From contig JAISTH010000071.1 in the NCBI GenBank assembly GCA_031272715.1, positions 162,549 through 226,548 of the forward strand: DNA of 64,000 nucleotides, written 5' to 3'. Of the stretch, positions 7,907 through 15,910 are shown one piece after another. A program made the position numbers and the translations under genes. The notes beneath the pieces are model-generated. The model was not told where the DNA came from and made no database searches. It saw nothing but the letters and a program-made list of their open reading frames with translations. The DNA is from Desulfovibrio sp. Its GTDB lineage: Bacteria > Desulfobacterota > Desulfovibrionia > Desulfovibrionales > Desulfovibrionaceae. How positions within the stretch are numbered: position 1 is the first letter of the stretch; each line of letters begins with the position of its first letter.

Positions 7907-8989
7907 ATGGCCATAGACATCGACATCCCCCCCTTGTCCTCGAACCTGCTGGATGAAGCCCGGGCGCGCCTGGACGGCCTGACCAAGCCCCGGGGGAGCC
8001 TCGGCGCGCTGGAGGGCCTTGCCGCGCGTTGCCATGCCATCCGTGGCGGGGCGTCCCCTCTGGTCGTCGCCCCGGCGACGATGTTCACGGTCGCGGCGGA
8101 CCACGGCGTGGCCCGCCAGGACGTCTCCCCCTACCCCCAGGCGGTGACGGGGCAGATGGTGCGCAACTTCCTCGAGGGAGGGGCCGCCATCAACGCCTTG
8201 TGCGCCGTCGCCGGAATGGACATGAAGGTGGTGGACGCCGGCTGCGCATGCCCGCCTTTTGCGCCCCATCCCATGCTGGTCGCCATGCGCCTCGGGTATG
8301 GCACCGAGGACATGACCCAGGGCCCCGCCATGTCCCGTGCCGTCGCGGAACGGGCCGTGGAGCAGGGCATCGGGCTTGCCCGGGATGCCGTCGGGGAGGG
8401 TTGTGCGTGCCTGGGCGTCGGGGAGATGGGCATCGCGAATTCCACGGCGGCCGCCGCCGTCCACTGCGCCCTGCTGGGACTCGAACCCGCGTCGGTGGTG
8501 GGGGCCGGAGCCGGCGCGGACGCCGCCATGATGGCCCGCAAGGCGGCGGTCGTGGAGCGGGCGCTTGCGGTCAACCGCATGGACGGGCGGCGGGATCCTC
8601 TCGACGTGCTGGCGGCGGTGGGGGGATTCGAGATCGGGGTCATGTGCGGCATCATGCTGGGAGGGGCGGCCCATGGGGTTCCCGTCCTTGTGGACGGGTT
8701 CATCTCCACCTCCGCCTGCGCCCTCGGGCTGGCGATCCGCCCAGGCCTCTCGGGGTACGTCCTGCTCTCCCACGTGTCCGCCGAACGGGGACACGCCATG
8801 GTCCTGCAGTCCCTCAGGGATCGGTTCCCGGAACTGGCGCCGCCCCTGCTGGACCTTGGAATGCGCCTCGGGGAGGGCACCGGGGCCGCCGTGGCCTACG
8901 TCCTCGTGAAATGCGCCGCAGCCGTCTATAACGACATGGCGACCTTCAACGGGGCCGGAGTCTCGGACTCCGGCCGCCAGACCTTCTGA
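7907..8989 (+). CDS. cobT: Nicotinate-nucleotide-dimethylbenzimidazole phosphoribosyltransferase
   Basis: 360 residues, the usual CobT length. The enzyme moves phosphoribose from nicotinate mononucleotide to the lower-ligand base, making the alpha-ribazole phosphate used in the nucleotide loop of cobalamin. Family signatures are the N-terminal LTKPRGSLGALE, the AADHGVA motif, the GEMGIANST substrate loop and the Gly/Ala-rich VVGAGAG region. The catalytic Glu is expected near the C-terminus in the LDLGMRLGEGTG segment. The ATG at 7907 is preceded only by a weak GGTGA. It is followed after 10 bases by an ABC ATPase gene and is probably cotranscribed with it. Confidence 0.95.
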   Translation: MAIDIDIPPLSSNLLDEARARLDGLTKPRGSLGALEGLAARCHAIRGGASPLVVAPATMFTVAADHGVARQDVSPYPQAVTGQMVRNFLEGGAAINALCAVAGMDMKVVDAGCACPPFAPHPMLVAMRLGYGTEDMTQGPAMSRAVAERAVEQGIGLARDAVGEGCACLGVGEMGIANSTAAAAVHCALLGLEPASVVGAGAGADAAMMARKAAVVERALAVNRMDGRRDPLDVLAAVGGFEIGVMCGIMLGGAAHGVPVLVDGFISTSACALGLAIRPGLSGYVLLSHVSAERGHAMVLQSLRDRFPELAPPLLDLGMRLGEGTGAAVAYVLVKCAAAVYNDMATFNGAGVSDSGRQTF

Positions 8990-8999
8990 GGGAGGTGCC

Positions 9000-9962
9000 G
9001 TGTCCGAAGCTCCATCCGTGCCGCTGCTGGCCCTCAATGCCGTGACGCGGGACTTCGGCGTCCGCAGGGGCCTCATCGGCAGACGGCGCCGGCTGCAGGC
9101 CGTCGGGGGCGTGAGCCTCGAAATCGGCCGAGGGGAGAGCCTGGGACTCGTGGGGGAGTCCGGCTGCGGCAAGTCCACCCTCGGACGTCTCGTCTGCGGC
9201 CTGCTGACGCCGACATCCGGCGAGATACTTCTCGAGGGGCGTCCCCTGCCCCCGGCCGGCGCCTCCAGCTGGGCGGCGGGGCGCATCCAGATGATCTTCC
9301 AGGACCCCTTCTCCTCCCTCAATCCCCGGTTGTCCGTGGGGACCTCCGTGGGGGAGCCCCTGACGGCCCGGAGCGTTCCCGCGGCCCAGCGCCGGGAGCG
9401 CGTGGAGGAGATGCTCGGGGCCGTGGGATTGGAGGGGGTGGGGAGAAAGTATCCCCACGAGTTCTCGGGAGGGCAGCGTCAGCGCATCGCCATCGCCAGG
9501 GCCCTGGTGACCCGGCCGGACGTCGTGGTCTGCGACGAGCCGGTCTCGGCCCTGGACGCCTCGGTCCAGGCCCAGACCCTGAACCTTCTGCGGGACGTCC
9601 AGGAGACCTACGGCCCGGCCTATCTGTTCATCTCCCACGACATGGCGGCCGTCGGGTTCGTCTGCAGGCGGATCCTCGTCATGTATCTGGGCAGGATCGT
9701 CGAGGCGGGGGATCGGGACGTGATCCTCGGCGACGCCCGGCATCCCTACACCCAGGCGCTGCTGGCCGCGGTCCCCGCGGGACGTGGCCGGGCCACGCTC
9801 CCCACGCCTCTGGAGGGCGAACCCCCGAGTCCCCTGGAGCCGCCGGAAGGCTGCGCCTTCCATCCCCGCTGTCCGCAGGCGATGGACGTGTGCCGCACAA
9901 GGATGCCGGAACTCGTGGACATCGCCCCCGGTTGGGCGGTGCGATGCCACCTGGCGTCGTGA
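9000..9962 (+). CDS. Oligopeptide/dipeptide-type ABC transporter ATP-binding protein
   Basis: A 320-residue cytoplasmic ATPase of the DppF/OppF group. It has Walker A GESGCGKST, the Q-loop FQDPFSSLNPR, the ABC signature FSGGQRQRIAIARAL, Walker B VVVCDEPVSALD and the switch His in FISHDM. The C-terminal oligopeptide-transporter extension ends with CAFHPRCPQAMDVC. The GTG start follows GGAGG 6 bases upstream. No permease, second ATPase or binding protein is nearby, which is unusual; it may serve a transporter encoded elsewhere. Cotranscription with cobT hints at a corrinoid, cobalt or nickel link, but this is inference. Confidence 0.92.
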   Translation: MSEAPSVPLLALNAVTRDFGVRRGLIGRRRRLQAVGGVSLEIGRGESLGLVGESGCGKSTLGRLVCGLLTPTSGEILLEGRPLPPAGASSWAAGRIQMIFQDPFSSLNPRLSVGTSVGEPLTARSVPAAQRRERVEEMLGAVGLEGVGRKYPHEFSGGQRQRIAIARALVTRPDVVVCDEPVSALDASVQAQTLNLLRDVQETYGPAYLFISHDMAAVGFVCRRILVMYLGRIVEAGDRDVILGDARHPYTQALLAAVPAGRGRATLPTPLEGEPPSPLEPPEGCAFHPRCPQAMDVCRTRMPELVDIAPGWAVRCHLAS

Positions 9963-9992
9963 GCGAGGGGCGGAGGCTCCGCGCCATGGGGA

Positions 9993-11906
9993 CTATCGCT
10001 CGAAATACGTGTACCCCCGCAGTCCGTCCTCGAAGGCCTGCATGATCCCGTAGCGTTCGCTGGGGGAGATGCGCCCCTGCCGCACCGCGATCTCGGCGGT
10101 GATCCTCAGGTCCTCCAGTATCCTGCGGGGCTCGTACTCCACGTAGGCCAGGATGTCCGCCACCGAGTCCCCCCGTATCTCCCGGACGTATTCGTAGCCG
10201 CCGTCCTCGTCGATGCGGATGGACACGACGTTCGTGTCCCCCATGAGGTTGTGCAGGTCCCCGAGGGTCTCCTGGTACGCCCCCACAAGGAAGGCGCCCA
10301 GATAGTACTCCTCGCCGTCCCGCAGGGGGTGCAGGTCCAGCGTGGACTTGTGCCCTTGGGGATCGATGAAGTGGTCGATGCGTCCGTCGGAGTCGCAGGT
10401 GATGTCGGAGATGATCCCCTGGCGGGAGGGGAACTCCCCCAGCCGATGGACGGGCATGATGGGGAAGAGCTGGTCGATGGCCCAGGAGTCCGGGAGGGAC
10501 TGGAAGACGCTGAAGTTGCCGTAGTAGATGTCGGCGAGGCTGACGTCGATGTCCTCAAGGTCCCTGGGGACGTTCTTGAGCTTCGACTTCTCCCGGGCGA
10601 TGCGAAGGATGATGGCCCAGAAGAACCGTTCGGAGAGGGTGCGCTGGCGCAGCGTCGCCATGCCGGTGAAGAAGAGCTGGCGCATCTCGTCCCGGTAGTA
10701 GATGGCGTCGTTGTAGCATTCCTGGAGGTTGCGCAGGGAGATGGAGGCGAGGACCTCCCGGAGGTTGCGCACGGGCTCCGGGGTGTCCTCGGGCAGGGTG
10801 TCGGGCAGCTGGACCTCCTCCACGATGCTCACGTCCAGGACGTTGAAGAGCAGCACCGAGTAGTAGGCGACGGTGGCCCGTCCGGACTCGGTGATGATGT
10901 GGGGGTGGTCGATGTTCTCCTCGTCGAGGATGCTCATGATGGCCTCGACCACGTCGGTGCAGTATTCGCTCAGGGAATAGTTGCGGGAGGAGATGTAGTT
11001 GGTGTGGGAGCCGTCGTAGTCCACGGCGAGTCCCCCGCCGAGGTCGAGGTAGCCCATGGGTGCGCCTTCCTGGATCAGGCCGACGTAGAGGCGCGTCCCT
11101 TCCATGACCCCCGTCCGGATGTCCCGGATGTTGGAGATCTGGGAGCCGAGGTGGTAGTGGAGGAGCCTGAAGCAGTCCAGCATGTCGCAGGCCTTCAGCC
11201 GGTCCAGCACGTCCACGATCTGGGCCGGCGAGAGCCCGAAGGTGGAGCGTTCTCCGCCCGAGTCCGTCCAGTGTCCTCCCGCCTTGACGGCGAGCTTGGC
11301 CCGCACGCCGATGTTGGGCCGCACGCCCAGGGCGCGGCAGCGTTCCAGCAGCAGGTCCAGTTCCCCGGGCATCTCGAGCACGAAGAAGAGGTTGAAGCCG
11401 AGACGGAGGGTCTGGAGGCCGAGATCGATGAACTCCTCGTCCTTGTAGCCGTTGCAGACGATGCAGGCCTCGGGGTCCCGCATGAGGGACACGGCCGCGA
11501 TGAGTTCCGCCTTGGAACCCACCTCGAGTCCGTGGTGGTACTTGGATCCGGACTGGGCGATCTTCTCAACCACCTGCTGCTGCTGGTTCACCTTGATGGG
11601 GAAGACGCCGCGGTACTGGCCCTTGTAGTGGAGTTCCGCGATGGATTTCCGGAAGCATTCGTGGATGTTGGCGATGCGCGCGTCCAGGATGTTCTCCACC
11701 CGGAGGAGGACCGGCATGTCGTATCCGCGTTCGCGGATGCCGGAGATGATCTCGGGGATGGAGACGTGGGGGCCCCCAGGGCCGTAGGGCGAGATGACCA
11801 CCTCCCCCGCCTCCGAGATGTCGAAGTAGCCTGAGCCCCAGTTGCCGATGCCGTAGAGTTCCTTGGAATCCTCCACGCGCCATTGTTGCAGGGCCTGATT
11901 CTTCAT
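9993..11906 (-). CDS. speA: Biosynthetic arginine decarboxylase
   Basis: 637 residues, full length for the SpeA family (fold III, PLP-dependent). It converts arginine to agmatine, the first step of one route to putrescine and spermidine. The PLP lysine is Lys105 in VFPIKVNQQ. Other signatures are HYHLGSQISNI, the LDLGGGLAVDYDGS loop and the C-terminal SCxxxE-like region replaced by the SpeA-specific VFQSLPDSWAIDQLFPI segment. GGAGA precedes the ATG at 11906. It converges with the ABC gene (30-base gap) and lies 92 bases after the repeat-tail protein, with which it may share a transcript. Confidence 0.96.
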   Translation of the reverse strand: MKNQALQQWRVEDSKELYGIGNWGSGYFDISEAGEVVISPYGPGGPHVSIPEIISGIRERGYDMPVLLRVENILDARIANIHECFRKSIAELHYKGQYRGVFPIKVNQQQQVVEKIAQSGSKYHHGLEVGSKAELIAAVSLMRDPEACIVCNGYKDEEFIDLGLQTLRLGFNLFFVLEMPGELDLLLERCRALGVRPNIGVRAKLAVKAGGHWTDSGGERSTFGLSPAQIVDVLDRLKACDMLDCFRLLHYHLGSQISNIRDIRTGVMEGTRLYVGLIQEGAPMGYLDLGGGLAVDYDGSHTNYISSRNYSLSEYCTDVVEAIMSILDEENIDHPHIITESGRATVAYYSVLLFNVLDVSIVEEVQLPDTLPEDTPEPVRNLREVLASISLRNLQECYNDAIYYRDEMRQLFFTGMATLRQRTLSERFFWAIILRIAREKSKLKNVPRDLEDIDVSLADIYYGNFSVFQSLPDSWAIDQLFPIMPVHRLGEFPSRQGIISDITCDSDGRIDHFIDPQGHKSTLDLHPLRDGEEYYLGAFLVGAYQETLGDLHNLMGDTNVVSIRIDEDGGYEYVREIRGDSVADILAYVEYEPRRILEDLRITAEIAVRQGRISPSERYGIMQAFEDGLRGYTYFER

Positions 11907-11998
11907 CTACTGGGTCTCCGGGTCGCCCGGGCGGGCGGTGCTGTATGGAAGGGAGTGGGCATTGGGCGGTGGGGGCGGCGATGGGGGCCGCCGCGAGT

Positions 11999-14491
11999 TC
12001 ATGAAAGGGGGGCCGGTTGCGCGGTCGTCTGGGCGGTTTCCTGCGGTGCGGCGGGCTGGACTGGCTGTTGGGCCGATGGGGGAATCGGCTGTTCCGTTGA
12101 GGGCGCGGGCAGCGGGGCTTCCTGCGCGGCCATGCGCATCGCCAGTGGAAGCGGCGGCCCCACGAAGGTGGATGGCTGCGGAACGGTCTCCATGGTCGGC
12201 TGGGGCGTTTGCGCGGCCGCATCCACGGTGGTCGGCGCAGTTGCCTGCGTGGTCGTCTGGGCGGTTTCCTGGGGGGCGGGGTCGTCAGGCCGGACTGGCT
12301 GCTGGGCCGCCTGAGGAGCCGGCTGTTCCACCGAGGGCGTGGGCTGCGAGTCTGCCTGCGCGGCCGTCTGGGCGGTTTCCTGCGGGGCGGGGGCGGCGGG
12401 TTGGACCGGCTGTTGGGGCGCCTGAGGAGCCTGATGTTCCACCGAGGGCGCGGGCTGCGAGCCTGCCTGCGCGGCCGTCTGGGCTGCTTCCTGCGGGGCG
12501 GGCATGGCGGGCTGGACCGGCTGTTGGGGCGCCTGAGGAGCCGGCTGTTCCGCCGAGGGCGCAGGCTGCGAGTCTGCCTGCACGGCCGTTTGGGCGGTTT
12601 CCTGCGGGGCGGGCATGGCGGGCTGGATCGGTTGCTGAGGCGTCTGAGTCGCCTGCTGCTCCGCTGGGGGCACGGGCTGCGAGGTTGCCTGCGCGACTGT
12701 CTGGGCGGTTTCCAGCGGGGCTGGGGCGGCGGGTTGGACTGGCTGTTGGGGCGCCTGAGGAGCCGGCTGTTCCGCCGAGAGCGCAGGCTGAGAGTCTGCC
12801 TGCGCGTCCGTTTGGGCTGCTTCCTGCGGTGCGGCGGGCTGGACCTGCTGCTGGGGCGCCTGAGGAGCCGGCTGCCCTCCCGAGGGAGTGGGCTGCGAGG
12901 TTGCCTGCGCGGCCGTCTGGGCTGCTTCCTGCGGGGCTGGGGCGGCGGGTTGGATCGGCTGTTGGGGCGCCTGAGGAGCCGACTGTTCCGCCGATGGTGC
13001 GGGCTGCGAGGTTGCCTGCGCGACTGTCTGGGCGGTTTCCTGCGGAGCTGGGGCGGCGGGTTGGACCGGCTGTCGGGGCGCCTGAGGAGTCGGCTGCCCC
13101 CCCGAGGACGCGGGCTGCGAACCTGCCTGCGCGCCCCTGCGCATCGACAAGGGCAGCGGCGGCCCCACGAACGTGGAGGGCTGCGGAACCGGCTCCATGG
13201 CCGGCGGGGGCGTCTGCCCGCCCGCATCCGTGGCCGTCGGCGCAGCGACCTGCGCGGTCGTCTGGACAGTTTCCTGCGGGGCGTCAGGCCGGACTGGCTG
13301 CTGGGGCGCCTCTGGAGCCTGCTGCCCCGCTGAGGGCGCGGACTGCGAATCTGCCTGTGCAACCCTGCGCATCGACAACGGGAGCGGCGGTCCCACGAAC
13401 GTGGAGGGTTGCGGAACGGTCTGCACGGCCGGTCGGGCCGTCTGCGCCGCCGCATCAGGGGCCGCTGGCGGGCCTATCCGTATGGATCCCGGGCCCATCC
13501 ACACGGCCTCGCTGGCCGTCTGCATGGCTGCCCGGGAGGCCAGCAGGGCCGCCGATACCCCCTCGTCCTCGTTCATGAGAGGGCGACGCATGCCGCACGT
13601 CGCGACCACGAAAATCTGCAGGTCCAGCAGGTCCTTGGGACGCAGATACACCTCTTCAAGGGCGCGCAACCTGTGCCAGAGACGGTTCAAGATGGCCAAC
13701 GCCTCCTTGTAGTGTTGCCAGGAGGGCAGGTTGGGGCACTTGAACCTTTCGCCAAAGACCATGGCCACCTTGTCGATGTGGCGCGGTTTGACGAGGACAT
13801 TTTTTGTGGGCTTGAACAGGAACGGGAACACCGTCACGGCGCTCCAGCTCGCGGCCTCCCCGGCGGCCAGCACAGCCGAGAACCTGTTGAAGGAGGCCTC
13901 CTCGTCCTTGTGGAACAGAATGTCCTGCAACGCCGTCGTGAATTCCTCCGGCAGCGCCGTCGCCATGCGCTTGAGCCGCTGCTTCTCCCCGGGGGAGGAG
14001 AGCAGGTTGGGCTTGGACGGGATGGACTTCAGGGCGTAGCCGGCGAGTTCCGCGTGGCACGCGGATTCCAGCAGGGCGACGAAATTCGACTCCTCGAGGA
14101 TGTCGTTGAAGCGGAACCACGCCGATATCCGTGGCGCGCGTTCCTTGACCTGGAACGTATCGTCGAGGAAGCCCAGAGGATATCTCCCGAGGAACCGCTC
14201 TATGAGATCGCCCCAGAGAGTCTGGGGGGTCAGGGGCGTCTTCTGGGGCGTGCCGCCGCGTTGCGGCCTCTTCTTGGCGACCTGCAGTTCCTCGACGGCG
14301 TCTCTCAGCTTGAAGCGCAGATCTTTCGGAGGCTTCGTGGGCGTGAGGAAGCTGACCATCACCATCATGGGCTGCGGCATGTCATCGAAGAGGACGACGG
14401 CCCTGGTGTCGTCGTGGACGGACATGACGATGCCCGTGTATTGCCTGCCCTGCGACTTCTTGTCCCAGAGGACGAATTCGCCTTGCTGCAT
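11999..14491 (-). CDS. Uncharacterised protein with long Pro/Gln/Ala repeat tail
   Basis: About 830 residues. The first ~330 look like an ordinary globular protein (GEFVLWDKKSQGRQYTGIVM opening, many aromatic residues) that I cannot assign. From ~355 onward it is low-complexity: at least eight degenerate units of 35-38 residues built from PQQPVQPAAPAPQETAQT, AAQATSQPAP and SAEQPAPQA. A separate motif, PQPSTFVGPPLPL followed by S/A-M-R, occurs three times and divides the tail. No signal peptide or membrane helix is seen. The start is uncertain: I use the ATG at 14491, while an ATG at 14599 adds 36 residues of poor quality. The tail may be a flexible spacer carrying short docking motifs. Confidence 0.7.
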   Translation of the reverse strand: MQQGEFVLWDKKSQGRQYTGIVMSVHDDTRAVVLFDDMPQPMMVMVSFLTPTKPPKDLRFKLRDAVEELQVAKKRPQRGGTPQKTPLTPQTLWGDLIERFLGRYPLGFLDDTFQVKERAPRISAWFRFNDILEESNFVALLESACHAELAGYALKSIPSKPNLLSSPGEKQRLKRMATALPEEFTTALQDILFHKDEEASFNRFSAVLAAGEAASWSAVTVFPFLFKPTKNVLVKPRHIDKVAMVFGERFKCPNLPSWQHYKEALAILNRLWHRLRALEEVYLRPKDLLDLQIFVVATCGMRRPLMNEDEGVSAALLASRAAMQTASEAVWMGPGSIRIGPPAAPDAAAQTARPAVQTVPQPSTFVGPPLPLSMRRVAQADSQSAPSAGQQAPEAPQQPVRPDAPQETVQTTAQVAAPTATDAGGQTPPPAMEPVPQPSTFVGPPLPLSMRRGAQAGSQPASSGGQPTPQAPRQPVQPAAPAPQETAQTVAQATSQPAPSAEQSAPQAPQQPIQPAAPAPQEAAQTAAQATSQPTPSGGQPAPQAPQQQVQPAAPQEAAQTDAQADSQPALSAEQPAPQAPQQPVQPAAPAPLETAQTVAQATSQPVPPAEQQATQTPQQPIQPAMPAPQETAQTAVQADSQPAPSAEQPAPQAPQQPVQPAMPAPQEAAQTAAQAGSQPAPSVEHQAPQAPQQPVQPAAPAPQETAQTAAQADSQPTPSVEQPAPQAAQQPVRPDDPAPQETAQTTTQATAPTTVDAAAQTPQPTMETVPQPSTFVGPPLPLAMRMAAQEAPLPAPSTEQPIPPSAQQPVQPAAPQETAQTTAQPAPLS
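12010..13330 (-). repeat. Degenerate in-frame tandem repeat, period about 105-114 bp
   Basis: Core GGCGCCTGAGGAGCC (plus strand) recurs near 12307, 12415, 12528, 12640, 12748, 12852, 12963 and 13077, with related copies at both ends. Spacings are all near multiples of three, so expansion or contraction keeps the reading frame. The array encodes the Pro/Gln/Ala tail of the surrounding gene and is likely to vary in copy number between strains. Confidence 0.85.
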
Positions 14492-14863
14492 GCGATGATC
14501 CCACGTGTCGTAGAGGATTCGCCAACGGGATGCGGACAGTGCCGCACCCCTGGAGCCTGTGGTCCGTACGTCCCCCCGATGCGCCGCACGGAACCGCATG
14601 GTGTCCCGTGGAGAGGCACGCCCCTGGCGGATTTCGAGAGAAGAGGGATTCTACGCCACCTAGGCTGCGATGGCAAAGGGAAACCTGATCGTCCTGGCGC
14701 CTGGACGCCGCGGACGGCCGATGCGCCGCCGGTTGGCCGTACGGACAGGTCCCGGATTTGCCAACGCCGCTGCCGTCGACTATCGTGCCGTCCCGGCGCG
14801 CTGCGCGGCCGTTGGCCTGGGATTGCGGACAGGCGCGCCGTCACGCCCGAAGGGGGTGCCGTC

Positions 14864-15874
14864 ATGCGGACATGCTATGGTCGAGTGCTGGAGAACCTGG
14901 ACGCCGGCAGGGAGTCCTTCGTCGTCGCCAGATGCGGCCCCGGAGGCGTCGTGCGGGAACTCGCCGAGGCGGGGGATCCCGACGATCCGCCGGAGGGGAC
15001 GCGCATCGCCTTCACGCGGACGGAGGACGGGGCGATCCTGCGGGAACGGGTGACGCCCCGGGAAAGGCTCGTCATCCTCGGGGCCGGGCACATCGCCGTC
15101 CCCCTCGCCCGGATAGGGGCGATGCTGCAATTCGACGTGACAGTCTTCGACGACAGGCCGTCCTTCGCGAACGACGCCCGATTTCCCGACGCCACCGTCG
15201 TGTGCGATTTCTTCGACGTCCTGAAGGAGCGCCTGCCGATACGGGCCGCCGACTACGTGGCCGTCGTGACCCGGGGCCATCGCCACGACCAGGAATGCCT
15301 GCGGCAGATACTGCAGGGCGTCGCCCCTCGCTACCTCGGCATGATCGGCTCGAAGCGGCGTTCGGGGTTCGTGATCGAGCAGCTCGCCGAGGAGGGCTTC
15401 CCGAAGGCCACGCTGGATCGGGTGCATGCGCCCATCGGCCTCGATATCGGAGCCCAGTCCCCCGAGGAGATCGCGCTGGCCATCCTGGCCCAGATGGTCC
15501 AGACGCGCCATGCCGACCGCCCCAGAACCATGCTGCGCCAGGAACCCTCGGTGGACCGGGAGGTGCTGGAATGGCTGGCCGCCCATGGGGACGTCCCGCT
15601 GGTCATCGCCACGGTCGTCTCCACCAAGGGGTCCACCCCCAGGATGGCCGGGGCCTGCATGTTGGTGCTGGAGGACGGACGCACGATAGGGAGCATCGGC
15701 GGCGGTTGCGCCGAAGGGGACGTGCTGCGGGAGGCGCGCCGTCTGCTGCGCGTGGGCGGCCATGCGGTGCAGACCATCGATCTGACGGGCTCTGCGGAGG
15801 ACGAGGGCATGGTCTGCGGAGGGGAGATGACGGTGTTGGCGGAGGCGCACAACGTTGCGGCCCCGGGCCGTTGA
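14864..15874 (+). CDS. XdhC-family maturation factor of molybdenum hydroxylase
   Basis: 336 residues. An XdhC Rossmann domain comes first (VILGAGHIAVPLARIG, Gly73-x-Gly75; then VFDDRP and the GMIGSKRR motif), followed by the XdhC/CoxI domain (VSTKGSTPRMAG, GSIGGGCAEGDV). In classical XdhC the order is the reverse. XdhC proteins bind the molybdenum cofactor and help its sulfuration and insertion into hydroxylases, so the client here should be the aldehyde oxidoreductase at 34-37 kb. The ATG at 14864 follows GGGGGTG. It is divergent from the repeat-tail gene and ends 36 bases from the convergent giant ATPase, which separates it from the rest of the Mop locus. Confidence 0.9.
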   Translation: MRTCYGRVLENLDAGRESFVVARCGPGGVVRELAEAGDPDDPPEGTRIAFTRTEDGAILRERVTPRERLVILGAGHIAVPLARIGAMLQFDVTVFDDRPSFANDARFPDATVVCDFFDVLKERLPIRAADYVAVVTRGHRHDQECLRQILQGVAPRYLGMIGSKRRSGFVIEQLAEEGFPKATLDRVHAPIGLDIGAQSPEEIALAILAQMVQTRHADRPRTMLRQEPSVDREVLEWLAAHGDVPLVIATVVSTKGSTPRMAGACMLVLEDGRTIGSIGGGCAEGDVLREARRLLRVGGHAVQTIDLTGSAEDEGMVCGGEMTVLAEAHNVAAPGR

Positions 15875-15910
15875 AGCCGCGGGGCCGCATGATGCGTCGG
15901 CCGCATCGGG

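Noticed and set aside
4397..9322. A 1641-codon minus-strand open frame covering the protease, receiver-TPR, cobT and part of the ABC gene
   Set aside because: Only the last ~460 codons encode the protease. The rest is the antisense of three clearly recognisable plus-strand genes and is open because of high GC.
10251..11834. A 527-codon plus-strand frame opposite speA
   Set aside because: Antisense of a full-length, motif-complete arginine decarboxylase; the composition (Val/Gly/Asp/His-rich) is typical of GC shadow frames.
12010..13330. CRISPR array
   Set aside because: The repeats are in frame, protein-coding, degenerate and without unique spacers; no cas gene is present in the window.
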